From Gelatoporia subvermispora B (Eukaryota; Basidiomycota; Agaricomycetes; Polyporales; Gelatoporiaceae), in the NCBI GenBank assembly GCA_000320605.2, contig KB445805.1:719430-783429 (forward strand): a stretch of 64,000 nt of DNA, given 5' to 3'. The notes below the pieces were generated by a model. The model was not told where the DNA came from. It was given only the letters and a program-made list of their open reading frames with translations, and did no database searches. This document shows, piece by piece, positions 1-11,032 of this stretch (positions are counted from its first letter, which is position 1; each line of letters starts with the position of its first letter). The position numbers and the translations under genes were made by a program.

Positions 1-1400
1 GGAGGTTGCAGTATAAATCACCAAATTGAGTGGGGTTCTGCGCTTCTAGCCTTAGATCCAGGATCATTGAGGCCAAGTAGACCGAAGGGGACGATGGACG
101 ATACACTCACACACATGCTTGTTGACCACCACGGATCAAAATAACCTCCGAACGGCCGATATCCCTTCCCGAAGAAATATTCCGTAGGAAATAGGAACGA
201 GATGGTACAGATCTCGGAGCATACAGATCAAGCATGCCGCAGTGTGCCGCAGTCGTCTCTTGCAACAATGAACAAACGTACTCTGTTTTGAGTGTCAATC
301 GACCGCAAGCGCACTACAAATTTCCCCAAACTTCATGCGCACGGTAGGCGTCGAAATAGGTCCGGACTCTGGATCATGCCCGAACGCGGGTTGGACCATT
401 GTTCGGTAGTTGGCAACACTTTGGACTTCAGCGTCTCTCGAACACCGATGTAAATCGAGCCAATCAACATTCACATCACAGCAGGGTTTTCGAGAGGATC
501 GAGAACCCGAGGATAATTCAACCGTAAGTATTTCTCCGTGTGCGGCCGAGTTGTTGTGACAACCGTATCTGCTTGCATTGTCCCGCACCGTCAGCATTAA
601 GGTCGCATCCTTTCGAGGTGGGAATATTGTCTATCATGTGTCACTGTATTGTAATTCTGATAGAGTTCTGCAGCGGGGAATATGCCACAGGTACTGTCGC
701 CTGCGCCCATGAATCCCCCGGTAACAATAGATAAAAGAGCTGTAGCCCACGTTGAAAGCTATGCCCTATCTCACTGTCACCTGTCTTCAACGTGTAAGAG
801 AGTTAATTTTACTGCAGCATCATGACATCCGCCATGAAGCACGACACACTTTCAACAAGGATTGATAGTTTACAGCAAGGCCCTCCTCTTAGTACAGACG
901 CACAAGAATTGTGGATCCCTGGACATGTTCCATGTAGCATCTACACCACAACGCTGTACATGGATACCCGCACGGAGCCTATGTCTTGGACTCATAGTAA
1001 TGTATGAGACCATTGTACTAATTGATCATCCTTTGAACGGACCAGAGAGTACTACAGGGGGATTCACTACTTCCTCCGTCAAGGCAAACCTCCTCGCGAT
1101 ATCACGGTCAGTGTGACCCCCAGCCACCAAGCCTGGAGTACCGTACGGCTATTTTTGTATATAAAACGTACACTGATATCCCAGAGGTGCTCAAGACTAC
1201 GCCTGTACTCACAACATTACCAGAATAAATGTCCCTATCGCGGAGCTAGAACAGTAGTAATACGAGGTCAGTTCTAATGGTGTTGTGTTCGCGTAGAGGC
1301 ACAGCTGAAATGTGATGCACTTAGGACCCTGTGAGACAAACTGCCTCATCGCCTGCTGCGTCCCATTCGAACCGGTACGAGCTTAGCCTTCAGGGCCATT
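1..1400. other. Accessory DNA without a recognised gene
   Basis: No gene could be assigned. Two adjoining open stretches lie on the minus strand (about 597-295 and 298-107) and could be exons of one gene, but no motif is recognisable. Around 560-600 a short stretch matches sequence near 17.63 kb in the upstream flank of paralogue B2, so part of this region is another decayed copy of that flank. Confidence 0.4.
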
Positions 1401-1409
1401 GCCCTAGCC

Positions 1410-2400
1410 GTGGTAGTTCAGGAATGTACCACGGATTCGAATCTCGGGTCCTCCCCATTGCTCCGGCCCTCGATGATCTACGCGATAATAGAGCAGGTCG
1501 GTAGATACCAGCTTATTTCAACATATATACGCTCAGCACGCAGCGAATTTATAGGAGCATCAAGCATACCAGCGTCATGGACTAGCGTGCAGGCGTCGGC
1601 CAATGATCTGCCCCCGGTCGTCACCATTATTCCTGGTCTAGATGCGGTCGCTATGCCTTTAGCTAGAAGCAATGAATCGCTGCTACCATCTGTCAATCAA
1701 AGTATGTCATGTGTGTGTCAGCTAAATTCACGGGTTTTCTGATGAGTTTGATCAGAGATGAAGCCTAAGAGCACACGAATAGACAATACGACCTTGCACG
1801 AAAAGTTGCTACTTTTTGAGCGGCTGGTCGATCTTGCTTCGTGGTGCCTGTGCGCAATTCTTGAACATGGAAACTAATATAATCCATAGATGTGTTTCAC
1901 TCTACCTCGGACGATGCGGTGAACAAGACGCAAAAGCGAATCGCGAAGTCAAACAGGGGGAAGGCAAGGGTCCTGAGGGGCCCGAGAGCGCCTCGTGCGT
2001 GCGATTTATGTCATGTAATGAAGGTCAGATGCTACAAGGCTCCCTGGGAGTCGATGTGCGGGTGAGTATCTATCCGTACCTTGAATAGAGACCAAGACCA
2101 GATGCACGTCGATACATGTCTCTTTATGTAGCAAGAGAGATAGACCTAAATATCGCGTCATGACTGCGTGATTCTTGCGAAGTTCTGCTACTGGCCGCAT
2201 GCCACCAGGCCGCATACCGTTCACTGCCTCGTCGAAGTCATCCGTTTTCTCAGATACTGATATCCTCCTTCTTGATAGCAAACGCCTGACAACCAACCCG
2301 AAGAAAGGCAGATGGACCAATAACTTAAGGCACTTTTGCGTATGCTGGGTCTCCTCGAGTGAATGTTGGCGGCACATGGACATCGAAGAATGGTAATCAG
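1410..2400 (+). pseudogene. A0: decayed C-terminal Zn-cluster family gene
   Basis: This is a degenerate copy of the family seen intact at 8.8-12.5 kb. The third exon (to about 1701) keeps the NDLPP motif and the phase-1 donor. The cluster exon (1890-2061) is open and reads RACDLCHVMKVRC followed by the fourth Cys and the family phase-2 donor. The exon between them ends in a lost donor (CT where family members have GT). The last exon (about 2250-2395) keeps its basic KKGR segment but lacks the final cysteines. It also has a one-base deletion in the conserved tail (about 2325) relative to B1. No acceptor restores an open frame, so the copy is probably dead. Confidence 0.6.
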
Positions 2401-2645
2401 AACGTGGTCGATTTGGATCCTTAGTAGACGTTTTTGCGTCTTGCTATGCTAGGTGTCCGATACATTTGTCAATATACATCCATACTTGGATTGAGAAAAT
2501 TCGATCGGTGTACTCAGGTTATTGCCAAAGCATTTTCGGGAAAGACGCGTCGAAATTGTAGATCAATAGCGAGACCAGTACAGTAAAATACAGGTAAATT
2601 GAACATCCATGCAGACAAGACCTCAACGGAAGGTCGATTTACCAC

Positions 2646-4219
2646 TCAATCATCGAGATGCCAGTCACTTTCGCCGTTAGAGCCCCATTCACCATTCTTC
2701 GCCCATCCGCTCGTGTTGCAACTCCCACTTATATCACTGGCACTCCATGACCAAGACTCCCACCGAGTGGTATCCTGGCCGGCCGCGAACTCTCGGAGGC
2801 ACTGTGCCAGCGGAGAGAACTTATCGGACGCTTTCCCAAGAATCTCGACTCGATCCAGTTCTGCGAGCTGCAGCACTTTTGTCAACAAACTGCCTAGAGA
2901 TATGCCAAAAACAGTTCTCACGTTGCGCGCCTGCTGTAGGTAAGTTCGAAGATCGGAGCAGGCAATGAAGACGAGGTGCCAAATGCCCTCGAACCCGCGC
3001 AGCTTCTCGACAAGAACGCTCGAGTCTGGCCCAATACGCGCGGCGACCTCCCTGAGTGACGGCCCGATGTCCGAGGTAAACGGAGAGACTGTGAAACAGT
3101 CAGAGGATGGGAGATTGAGATAACACAGCTTGACGCACACGAGCGCATTTCTAATTCGAGACGAAATGCAACTGTGTGCAAGTTTGCGTGAACAAAATTC
3201 GAGAGTTTGAGCTCGAGATGCGAAACACGTACAGCAGTCGAGTTTGACGCGATGCACACCAGAGACCAATGACTGGACCGCCTTTCCGATAAGCTCCAGC
3301 AGCCTGCAAATCGTCTGAGTGTAGTGTATCAGTGATGCTGTGTCGCGCTCTTGCGATATGCAGAGGATAAACCAACCTGCCACATGTTGATGCAGAATCT
3401 ACGCGAAAGTGAATGTCACCGCACTGCAAAGACCGCGAGACGACTCGAGCTCACTTTTCGACATCTTTCCAAAACTTTGCCCACGCACTAGGCGCAGCTT
3501 GTGCAACGCGGAGAATAATCTTTCCACGAAAGATGCACAGATCATATGCGATACTCTGGAACTTGCTCTTGAGATCCTTGGCCTCGGTCTCGTGCGTTTC
3601 AATCGCCTGTGATACCAAAACAAGCCTGCTTAGCTTGTGTCCATCGCCGGAAGCAAATCCGTGTCAACTCGCGTTCGTGAAGTCCTCCAGTTGAGACAAT
3701 TCGAAGGTTGGCGCGAGCATTGCGCTCGGGAGGAGGACATCCTTGAAGCCTAGGTTACACCGTAATGAATGAAGGCCATGTCGCCGTGGCAGACGCGCTG
3801 TCTTACTGTCTAGATACGCAGCGCACTTGCTCGCGCTGCACTGCGAGTCCTCAAAGACCGTAACATACCTCTACAACCAGCAATCAAGTCCATTCGGACT
3901 CGTAAACGGAGGCACATGACCCGATGGCACTTACCCGGCGGAGTACGTCCCACTCCCCCACAAGGTCGTCCTCCGCGTTGCGCGCGGCACAAAGCTGGAC
4001 GCTGACCGATCTGAACAGAGCAATAATGTCACCATGGTTGTTAAGCATCTTGCCCAGCTGGTCTTTGAGCCTCTCAATGTTGAGGTCACCACTGACGTCC
4101 TTGGAAAGCCAACCACGGGCAGGGGGGGAATGATTATCGCATTCGGCAGAAGGACTAGGCAAGGACGCATCGATTGGCAGGAGCGGCTCGTTGTCGTTGT
4201 GCGCGTTGATGCTGGCCAT
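2646..4219 (-). CDS. Hypothetical helical protein, multi-exon
   Basis: Exon 1 (3935-4219) starts MASINAHNDNEPLLPIDA, is 95 codons long and ends at a good phase-0 donor. Later coding segments near 3770, 3600-3460, 3300-3235 and 3085-2646 read as amphipathic helices (for example KDLKSKFQSIAYDLCIFRGK and LLELIGKAVQSL). The final exon is preceded by a clear TTTCACAG acceptor near 3085 and ends at 2646. Exact borders of exons 2-4 are not settled, and one donor there is weak (GTTGAC). No family was recognised. The all-helical, moderately charged composition resembles the many uncharacterised basidiomycete coiled-coil proteins, but that is only a resemblance. It lies just outside the left arm of the large inverted repeat. 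Confidence 0.5.
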
Positions 4220-4499
4220 GATGCGGGCTGCGCGGGGCAGAATGCAGCAGAGACAGCAGATGCGGGATGGGGATGTGTGCGAAGGCTTCTTATAGCTAGT
4301 CGGTATGGCTTAGGTCTGCGCACATGCGAGGCGGGGCTGCGGGAAGGCGTAGCCGCAACATCGGAATGGGCAAGGACAAGTCGGTATGCGTGACTGAATG
4401 AGGCCGCAGCTGCGTCCAACAACTGCGCATACCGAAGGAGCTGCGGACGCCAAAGAATGTTCAGATGGAGCTCCAGGACTTCAGTATGAGAAGTTGCGC

Positions 4500-7450
4500 A
4501 GCTCACCCATGCAGTCGTACACTACGTGTGATTCGAATTATCTGGAGAAAGTTGCTTTCAATCTTTGTAGCACGTTCCTGATGCCCAATCAAACATGCCC
4601 AAGGTGCAGCTAAGTCGCCTCTGCGATGACACTGCGGCGCAGACGAAGTTCAGAAGACTGTCAATGGGCGTCATCCCGATCACTTTCAAAATGCACGAGG
4701 TATGCTGCAACAGCACGTGATCAATCTGCCAAATTTGCTATCTCTGGTGACTTCAGCGAGTGACGACTAGGCTGGTAAAGACGCTGCTACTATGTGGGTG
4801 CAGGACTCGACATGGCTGCGCGCCAGGCGCTGTTGAGAGTGTCGCCATCAGCCAATCGGCATCACTTCGGAGATATTCTCCAAATACAGCCCAGGCTTTG
4901 AGAGTGACAAGGGGCGAGTGGATTTCTCTTGTAGACATCCGTCTGCGCGAAGTTGCTTCTTCCTGGGGGATCGTGTCTGGCGCATTGTTCCGCTGCTAGC
5001 GTCCTCATTATGAGGGGTATGCACTATGAGCCTATACATCATGAGCAAATGTACCGTAGATGGGGAACGATTATCCTGCATTGTTCTGCATCGTCGACAG
5101 ATCAGGGATATAAGGGAAGCACTCACCTGCGCGAGGCCTGGACAACCCAGGATTGAGAGTCGCAGCCTCCGCCCCCGTCCGCCACGCGATTCGCTGCCAC
5201 ACTGACATCCCTGTGTGTGGCCCGGGCCATCTCGTCTATCAGTGGTCAGACCCCGCCACATGGCGTTCATAACGGCGCCAGCCACTGCAAACGATCCTTC
5301 CCTCGAACCGTTTTCTATGGCTTACTCCGCCCCAACGCCATCACCACCCTATAGCATGGCGTACAGCTGGGGGAGTCATCAATCATTCGGGGTCCAACCA
5401 GGCTCCAGCGTCAATACGACAGAATCATATCCACCCGCATTCCGTCCAACAGACAGAAACAGCTTTAAATCATGGGCTTTCAACAGTGGCCAGTGCACCA
5501 GTCAATTTGCGTGAAACGCGCGCTGACACCTGCTGGTGGCAGATGGTCAGAACTACGACCATACTGACACATACACCACTGAGACTGCGCTCGCCGCTGA
5601 GAGCGAACAACTGTTCATGCCCTCGCGATTCGAGGTCAGTTCCAAAGGCGATGCGCATGTAGAGGCATAGCTGACGCGCAGCTCGGAAGACGCCAGACAT
5701 ATTTGGCGGACCAGCATACGACGTTCGATTGAAAAGCCCTGCGCTGTGGGACCATACGCCTTTCAACGACCGTTCCGCTGTTCGGGAAGGCTCAGATGGG
5801 GTGCATTACCCTTACCCGCCCGCGTGTGGTATCACAGACATGCCCGGAGCAGAGCAATTCACGCCAGGGCCGTCCCACGTAGCAGATGTCGAGCCTGGTT
5901 CAAACGCATCAACACCAGACACACTGATGTGGGTCGACGACTCACAGACAGTGGCCGACGCACTCCCTCCAACGGCCAATGCGCCAGAGACGCACGAGGC
6001 TGGTCAACCCGTGATGTGTGCCGCCGAGGGTGTGTCATCCAACGTTCGGCGCACGTGTGCGCTGAATGTCATCCACATTTGCACCAAGCTGATGACGGCC
6101 TAGGGGGCAAGCGATCGAGGAAGCGGAAAAGCGGGGCAGCCGAGCGCCATGGGTTGCAGCCGTTCGAGCAGGTGCTCGACATCGCTCAGTCATATCGTGA
6201 CTTGTACGCCGTCGACGCAGACAGCTGATGTAGCCAGTAGGAATTTCCCCTTCATCAGTGAATCGAGAGCGGATGAGGGCGGCGGGAAATAGAATGAGGA
6301 AGGAGAAAGGGCCGAGGGTGGATCGTGCGTGTGACTTGTGCCATGCGTCGAAGGTACGATGTCTCAAGGCCCCCGGAGAGACTATGTGCGGGTGAGTATC
6401 TGCCCATCTCCCGAGTCAGATCCGTATACGGAGATACGTAGCATGGTGCGCGACGCTCACAACGTGAAGCTGATGCATTGCACAACAGGCCGAGGGCAAG
6501 CTGATTACTGCCTTGTTCTCGCTATCCACTCTTGTACTCACTGATGTATTGATCAATGGCTCTCCTACAGGAGGTGTGCGAGGATAAATTTGGATCTTCC
6601 CCCGGAGCAGCAAGTGACCTGCAAAGCGACACGCGTTCCTAGAAGAAAGGGCAGGAAGCCCAAGTACGTCAAGGCACTCTTGCGTGCATGTGGGTTAGAG
6701 CCGTGAGCATCGGGAGCCGATGTGTGAATATGGTCGGGAGGTAGAGCATGGTGACTGCGCGTACGCAAATGTCGTACAGATCGTCTTGAGCTCGTCCGGG
6801 TGAGGAGAGGTTTCAGCTTGCACAGTGTACCGTTGCACAATGTAGGTTATGGCTTGCGGAAACATATTGGGAGGTACACCGCATCTCGCTAATGATAGTG
6901 ACATGGATGTTACGGGCCCGTTACACGGTAGTTGCGTCTGGTGTACCATCAAAGACAGGCGGCGCGTTAGCATCCAGGAACGAAGCTGTGCAGAGTGTCT
7001 TGAGGCGGAGTGAATTCCAGCTTGACTCCTGCTGTGATAAGGCGCAGGAAGGGTAGCAACAGTACTAGTCTGGACTCTGTATCACATTGACGTCACGTGC
7101 AGAGGTCTCGACTGCGGACCGTATTTCCGAGTGCAATATTGCAAGACTTTCCATGTGGGGAAAGCCAACTAAGTTCGATAGGACAACTCGATGCGGGGCG
7201 AGAAACTACCGATAGGCTTTACTGCGAGGCAGCCAGCGCGAGCGAAGACATCGTCCGGCTTCGTCGACTGCGCCAATTTGGCACCCGGGCCGAAAGAGGA
7301 TACTATACTCGTATGATTGATGCTTTCCGGTCGACTTGATCGATTCGAGTATCATGGTGTAAGTATGGCTCAGTCGATGATGATTTTGCTTTTCGTTCAC
7401 TTATCACACCAATGTTCGCTACATAATGAGACCACAGCAGAACATTGACT
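4500..7450 (+). repeat. Left arm of large inverted repeat
   Basis: The sequence from about 4.5 to 7.3 kb is found again, reverse-complemented and diverged, at about 15.3-18.1 kb. Matching blocks include the flank at 4600-5000 (against 18.05-17.6), the whole of pseudogene B1 against gene B2, and 7030-7240 (against 15.57-15.36). A short block at 7300-7450 matches 18.39-18.2 in inverted orientation but out of order, so it is a separate dispersed repeat. Confidence 0.75.
5260..6706 (+). pseudogene. B1: C-terminal Zn-cluster gene with damaged splice sites
   Basis: Six exons align to B2 and to A1/A2: 5260-5488, 5543-5634, 5690-6050, 6104-6184, 6241-6391 and 6571-6706. They sum to 1050 nt, in frame, coding 349 aa. 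The cluster exon reads RACDLCHASKVRC plus the fourth Cys. The last exon continues with GRCARINLDLPPEQQ, the sixth Cys and a basic RRKGRKPK tail. The donor of intron 1 is GC instead of GT, intron 3 also begins GC, and intron 4 begins CT. GC donors can work, but CT should not. Reading through intron 4 meets a stop before the zinc cluster. The copy is therefore probably non-functional or makes a truncated protein, although every exon is still open. Confidence 0.7.
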
Positions 7451-8120
7451 TGATTAGTTCTAGCCTTTTCATGAGTTGGTGCGATTTGGTGCGCCTTTGG
7501 CAAGCCTCGAAGGACAGGCAAAAGGGATCAAATACAACACAGTCGTCTATATCATTGCAATTTTAAACACTGTATAAGTGCTGTTTGTTAATTGTATTTC
7601 AATCAAGCTCTCCGATGACACGCCTTACCCAGTCTTCACTAGTCATTTCGCGCAGGTGGTCAATTAGCGCCCGTCCGTTGCCCATAGGGAGCAGTGTTTG
7701 TGTACGGTCAACCACAGAGCCAAGTGCAAAAGAGTTGTGCTGATAGATGATTAACTAAGATGTGGGTCAAGCGCACAAGGAGGGAAGATGCGGGGCAGAA
7801 AAACGAGGCTGATGGAGCGAGCTAGGTTGAGCGACACTCGTCGGGTGCAGGACCTAATCAATTGTCATTAGAACATGCTGCCAATAATCAAGTATAGCTA
7901 TGACCCCAATTTGGTCGGACTATGGATTTCTTTCATTGTGGTCACAGGCGCGATGCTTCGGCTGGAGAGACGCCCTCAAGCTCGGAGGCAATGTCTCGAA
8001 AAGGTTTACCACAATCGAACAAGCGAGAGTAACGGTTTGAGTCATATCGGTGAGTAACCTCGAGTCGTATCTTGATGAAACTCCGGATATTTTGAAAAAA
8101 TAGAAGCATTGCATAGTATT
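7451..8120. other. Intergenic, nothing recognised
   Basis: AT-richer spacer between the inverted-repeat arm and the first promoter copy of the A genes. I see no coding exon, RNA gene or mobile element that I can support. Confidence 0.4.
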
Positions 8121-8129
8121 GTTTAGTTC

Positions 8130-8506
8130 ATCTCGTGTCTGAGAACCACGACGATTATCCCGGGGATGGAATTTCGATGTCGCTAGCATTGTTCCACTTC
8201 CGGCATCAGTGTGTGCGGATCTCCGGAGTGAGAACTTGAACGCCCGCCGAAATTGTGCTGATATATTCCGCCTTCTTTCTTCGATGTAGAAGACAGAGCA
8301 AGCGAGGCTGAATAAATAGCCCAGACGATTCCGGACGAACACAGCAAAGTGGTTGACCTCTGCTCAATAACCCAGACATCGCAATCTCGTACCTATTCTA
8401 TCATCCCAGCATTGTCCTCTTAACCACCATGGACACATTCCAAGGCCACACAGAACTCAGAGACGCAATAGTATCCATAGGCGTCCTACCGTTGTTGACG
8501 AGATAG
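8130..8506 (+). pseudogene. Truncated promoter plus exon 1 relic of an A-type gene
   Basis: The promoter of A1 and A2 (GCATTGTTCC...CCGGCAT, then TCTTCGATGTAGAA and an ATAAATAG box) occurs a third time at 8190-8320. It is followed by a 25-codon open frame, 8429-8506 (MDTFQGHTELRDAIVSIGVL, then a TAG). This aligns with MHAFQRHTEPSNAPVPTGVL at the start of A1. After the stop the sequence jumps directly into the next promoter copy near 8520. It is the remnant of a third tandem unit reduced to promoter and half of exon 1. Confidence 0.7.
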
Positions 8507-8650
8507 TATGAATTCGACGTTGCAGCATTGTTCCGATTCCGGCGTTAGTGGGTGCGGATCTTCGGAGTGGAAATTTCGACGCCCGCCTCAATTGTACCGA
8601 TAAATTCCGCCTTCTTCTTTCGATGTAGAACACGGGGCAAGCGAGACTGG

Positions 8651-8657
8651 ATAAATA
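8651..8657 (+). promoter_or_regulatory. TATA-like box of A1
   Basis: ATAAATA, 112 bp upstream of the ATG chosen for A1. It is conserved in the same setting in A2 (about 10915-10921) and in the relic copy (about 8311-8318). An in-frame ATG at 8664 lies too close to this box to be within the transcript, which supports 8769 as the start. Confidence 0.5.
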
Positions 8658-8768
8658 GCTGAGATGACTCTAGACAAACCAAGCAAAGTGGTTGATCTCT
8701 GCTTAATTTACCTCCCGTATCGCGACCCTGTATCCGGTCCATCATACCACCTCAGTATCCTCTTCATC

Positions 8769-10197
8769 ATGCACGCATTCCAACGCCACACTGAGCCTAG
8801 CAACGCACCAGTACCCACCGGCGTCCTTCCGGAAATGAACCTCCCATATTGCCACCACGAGGCACCGTACCATATCGAACCGGGGCATGGTATAGGTAAG
8901 TATCACTTGCAGTGCTGGAATGATGCGCTCACGTCTACCAGATTATCAGGCCTACGCACATACAAACGACATAACCATAAGAAATGCCCCCCTTGCGGAG
9001 GGCGAACAACTGTTCACGCCCTCGCAGTTCGAGGTCAGTTCTCGTGGCTATGCGTCAGGTAGGGGCGTAACTGACACTAGACTTGTGGTTCGTGAAGGCC
9101 ACATTGGGACCGGATACTGCGCCCACAAGCACATACAGCTCGCAATGGGAATGGGACATGCCTATGTTCCCGAGCCACAACGCGTTCCGGAATGTACCCG
9201 GGGTTCAAAGCGGATTGGACCCTATGTATTACCCTGCTCCGCTCGACGCCAGCATCGCACATGACGAGGAAGCAGGACCGTCATACCCGGGATACCTGCA
9301 GAGTGATGTGGAAGGGTCATGGTCAGACACATCGATGCTAATGGGCAGCTCGCAGGTGTCGGTCAATGATCTGCCTCCTGAGGTCGAGCTACACCCTCTG
9401 CGTGAGCCTGGCCTGTCTGCGATGGCTGATGCCAGTGGTAATACACCGGGATCGCCAACCGAGCCTACTCGAAGTATGTTTGACTTTATCGGAACCTGCA
9501 TTCGCTAACAATACTCCAGAGGGAAAGCGGCCGCGGGCTCAGAAGGGAATGGCAGCGGGGCAGCATGACTTGCAACCGTTCGAGCAAGTGCTTGACCTCG
9601 GTTCGTCAACCGTCTGTAATCCATCGAGACAAACGTCTGATAGACTTCGTAGGCATTGAGACCACCGCGATTGGGGATGACACGGCACAGATGGTGAGAG
9701 GGACATCGGAGGCGGGTGTAGCCAAAAGGACGAGGAAGGAGAAGGGACCCAGAACGTCGTGTGCGTGTGACCTCTGTCATGCGTTGAAGCTACGGTGCCT
9801 AAAAGCCCCCGGAGAGTCGATGTGCGGGTGAGTCTTCGTTCGTGCGTTCAGTTCGGACTTGCTATACGTTCTCATATATGCAGCCGTGGAGACGGCCTTG
9901 GAAGGGTCGGACCTCGGAGTCGTGTCATGGCTACGTGATTCTTGCGAAGTCTCCGCCGCATGATGCGCCCGCGCCGCGTGCCGCTCGGGCCCCCATCTTC
10001 TCCATGCGCTACGTATCCCGCACTTCCAAACACTGACCGTCCCCTCTTCCCGTACCCACAGGACGTGTGTCAAGACCAACCTGGATCTCCCTGCAGAGCA
10101 ACAAGTGGTCTGCGAATCGACACGTACTCCCCAGAAGAAGGGACGGCGGTCTAACTCTGTGAAGGCTGCGATGCGCATGATGGGACTTATCGCGTGA
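8769..10197 (+). CDS. A1: C-terminal Zn2Cys6-like cluster protein
   Basis: Predicted nuclear DNA-binding protein of 328 aa. Exons are 8769-8895, 8942-9033, 9098-9473, 9520-9600, 9653-9827 and 10062-10197. The first ~200 residues are rich in P, S, Y and acidic residues and hold no known domain. Exon 4 carries the family motif DLQPFEQVLDL. Exon 5 has a basic stretch (KRTRKEKGPR) and CACDLCHALKLRC with the fourth Cys 9 residues on. Exon 6 supplies the fifth Cys (TCVKTNLDL) and, 15 residues later, the sixth, then a basic KKGRRSNSVKAAMR tail. The C-x2-C-x6-C-x8-C-x2-C order is typical of fungal zinc clusters, but the final loop (14 residues) is longer than the usual 6-8. The splice inside the cluster is phase 2. 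It is a tandem duplicate of A2. Targets are unknown. Confidence 0.8.
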
Positions 10198-10582
10198 GCA
10201 TCGGCGATCTTGGAACATGCGCAGGATGTTATTTGCTCCTTCTGCTGCGTGTCCGTACACATGCCGAGGTCACCATATATTTCAGTTTCCCTGTTTACAA
10301 TTAATACGATACAAGATACTTCACCTTACAGCTTCCCATCATGAATACATTTTTCGTGTTCGCACGTATGCATACAAGATCGTCTTGAAGTTATACACTC
10401 CTTGACTCTGGATTCGTTGACTTGATGTGTAGTATGGGCCGGACCAAGCCGCTGCTAATAGCCCCATCGTCGAGACAATTATAAACATCCACAGGCTAGG
10501 ATGCACGTCAGCGGCTCGTTGCAAAATTGAACAGAGCGCAGCGCTCACCTCATAAACAGCTATATGACCATAAGAAGCTGGG

Positions 10583-10744
10583 TTAAGCACGGCTCTCTAC
10601 GAGCAGATGCTGTCCTGCACAAAGCTCGTCCCAAAACCCCGTTTCATACACGCAAGACCCCTGAGCGCGGAGCGCCTCGTGTGTCGCCTCGACCTCGACC
10701 TGCACGTGCTCGATCGACTTGAAGTACTTGACCGTCTTGACTCT
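10583..10744 (-). pseudogene. Orphan copy of the deaminase C-terminal exon
   Basis: On the minus strand this reads [19 protein letters not shown] followed by HEALRAQG, nearly the same as the last exon of the glucosamine-6-phosphate deaminase gene at 13114-13235, and ends in a different 22-residue tail. No other deaminase exon accompanies it. The flank at 10440-10590 also matches 12710-12850, so the fragment was carried along when the A unit duplicated. It marks the tandem unit as A gene plus deaminase 3' end. Confidence 0.85.
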
Positions 10745-11032
10745 GGAAGCTGCAAAGATATTTCCGAGATAGCGTTTTGACATCGCTAGCATTGTTCCAC
10801 TTCCGGCATGAGTGGATGCGGATCTTCGGAGTGGGAATCTCGACGCCCGCCACAATTGTACTGATATATTCCGCCTTCTTTCTTCGATGTAGAAAACGGG
10901 GCAAGCGATACTGGATAAATAGCTGAGATGACTCCGGACGAACCTGGGAAAGTGGTTGAAATCTGCTTACCTTACCTCCCGCATCGCAACGCTGTACCCG
11001 GCCCATCACACCATCTCAGCGCCGTCTTCATC

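Noticed and set aside
5260..6706. Repeat-induced point mutation as the cause of B1 decay
   Set aside because: The donor changes are T to C and G to C, not the C to T expected of RIP, and no AT enrichment is apparent.
8664..8768. In-frame upstream ATG of A1 (and 10928 for A2)
   Set aside because: It lies 7-13 bp downstream of the TATA-like box, so it is unlikely to be within the mRNA, and the relic copy starts at the later ATG.
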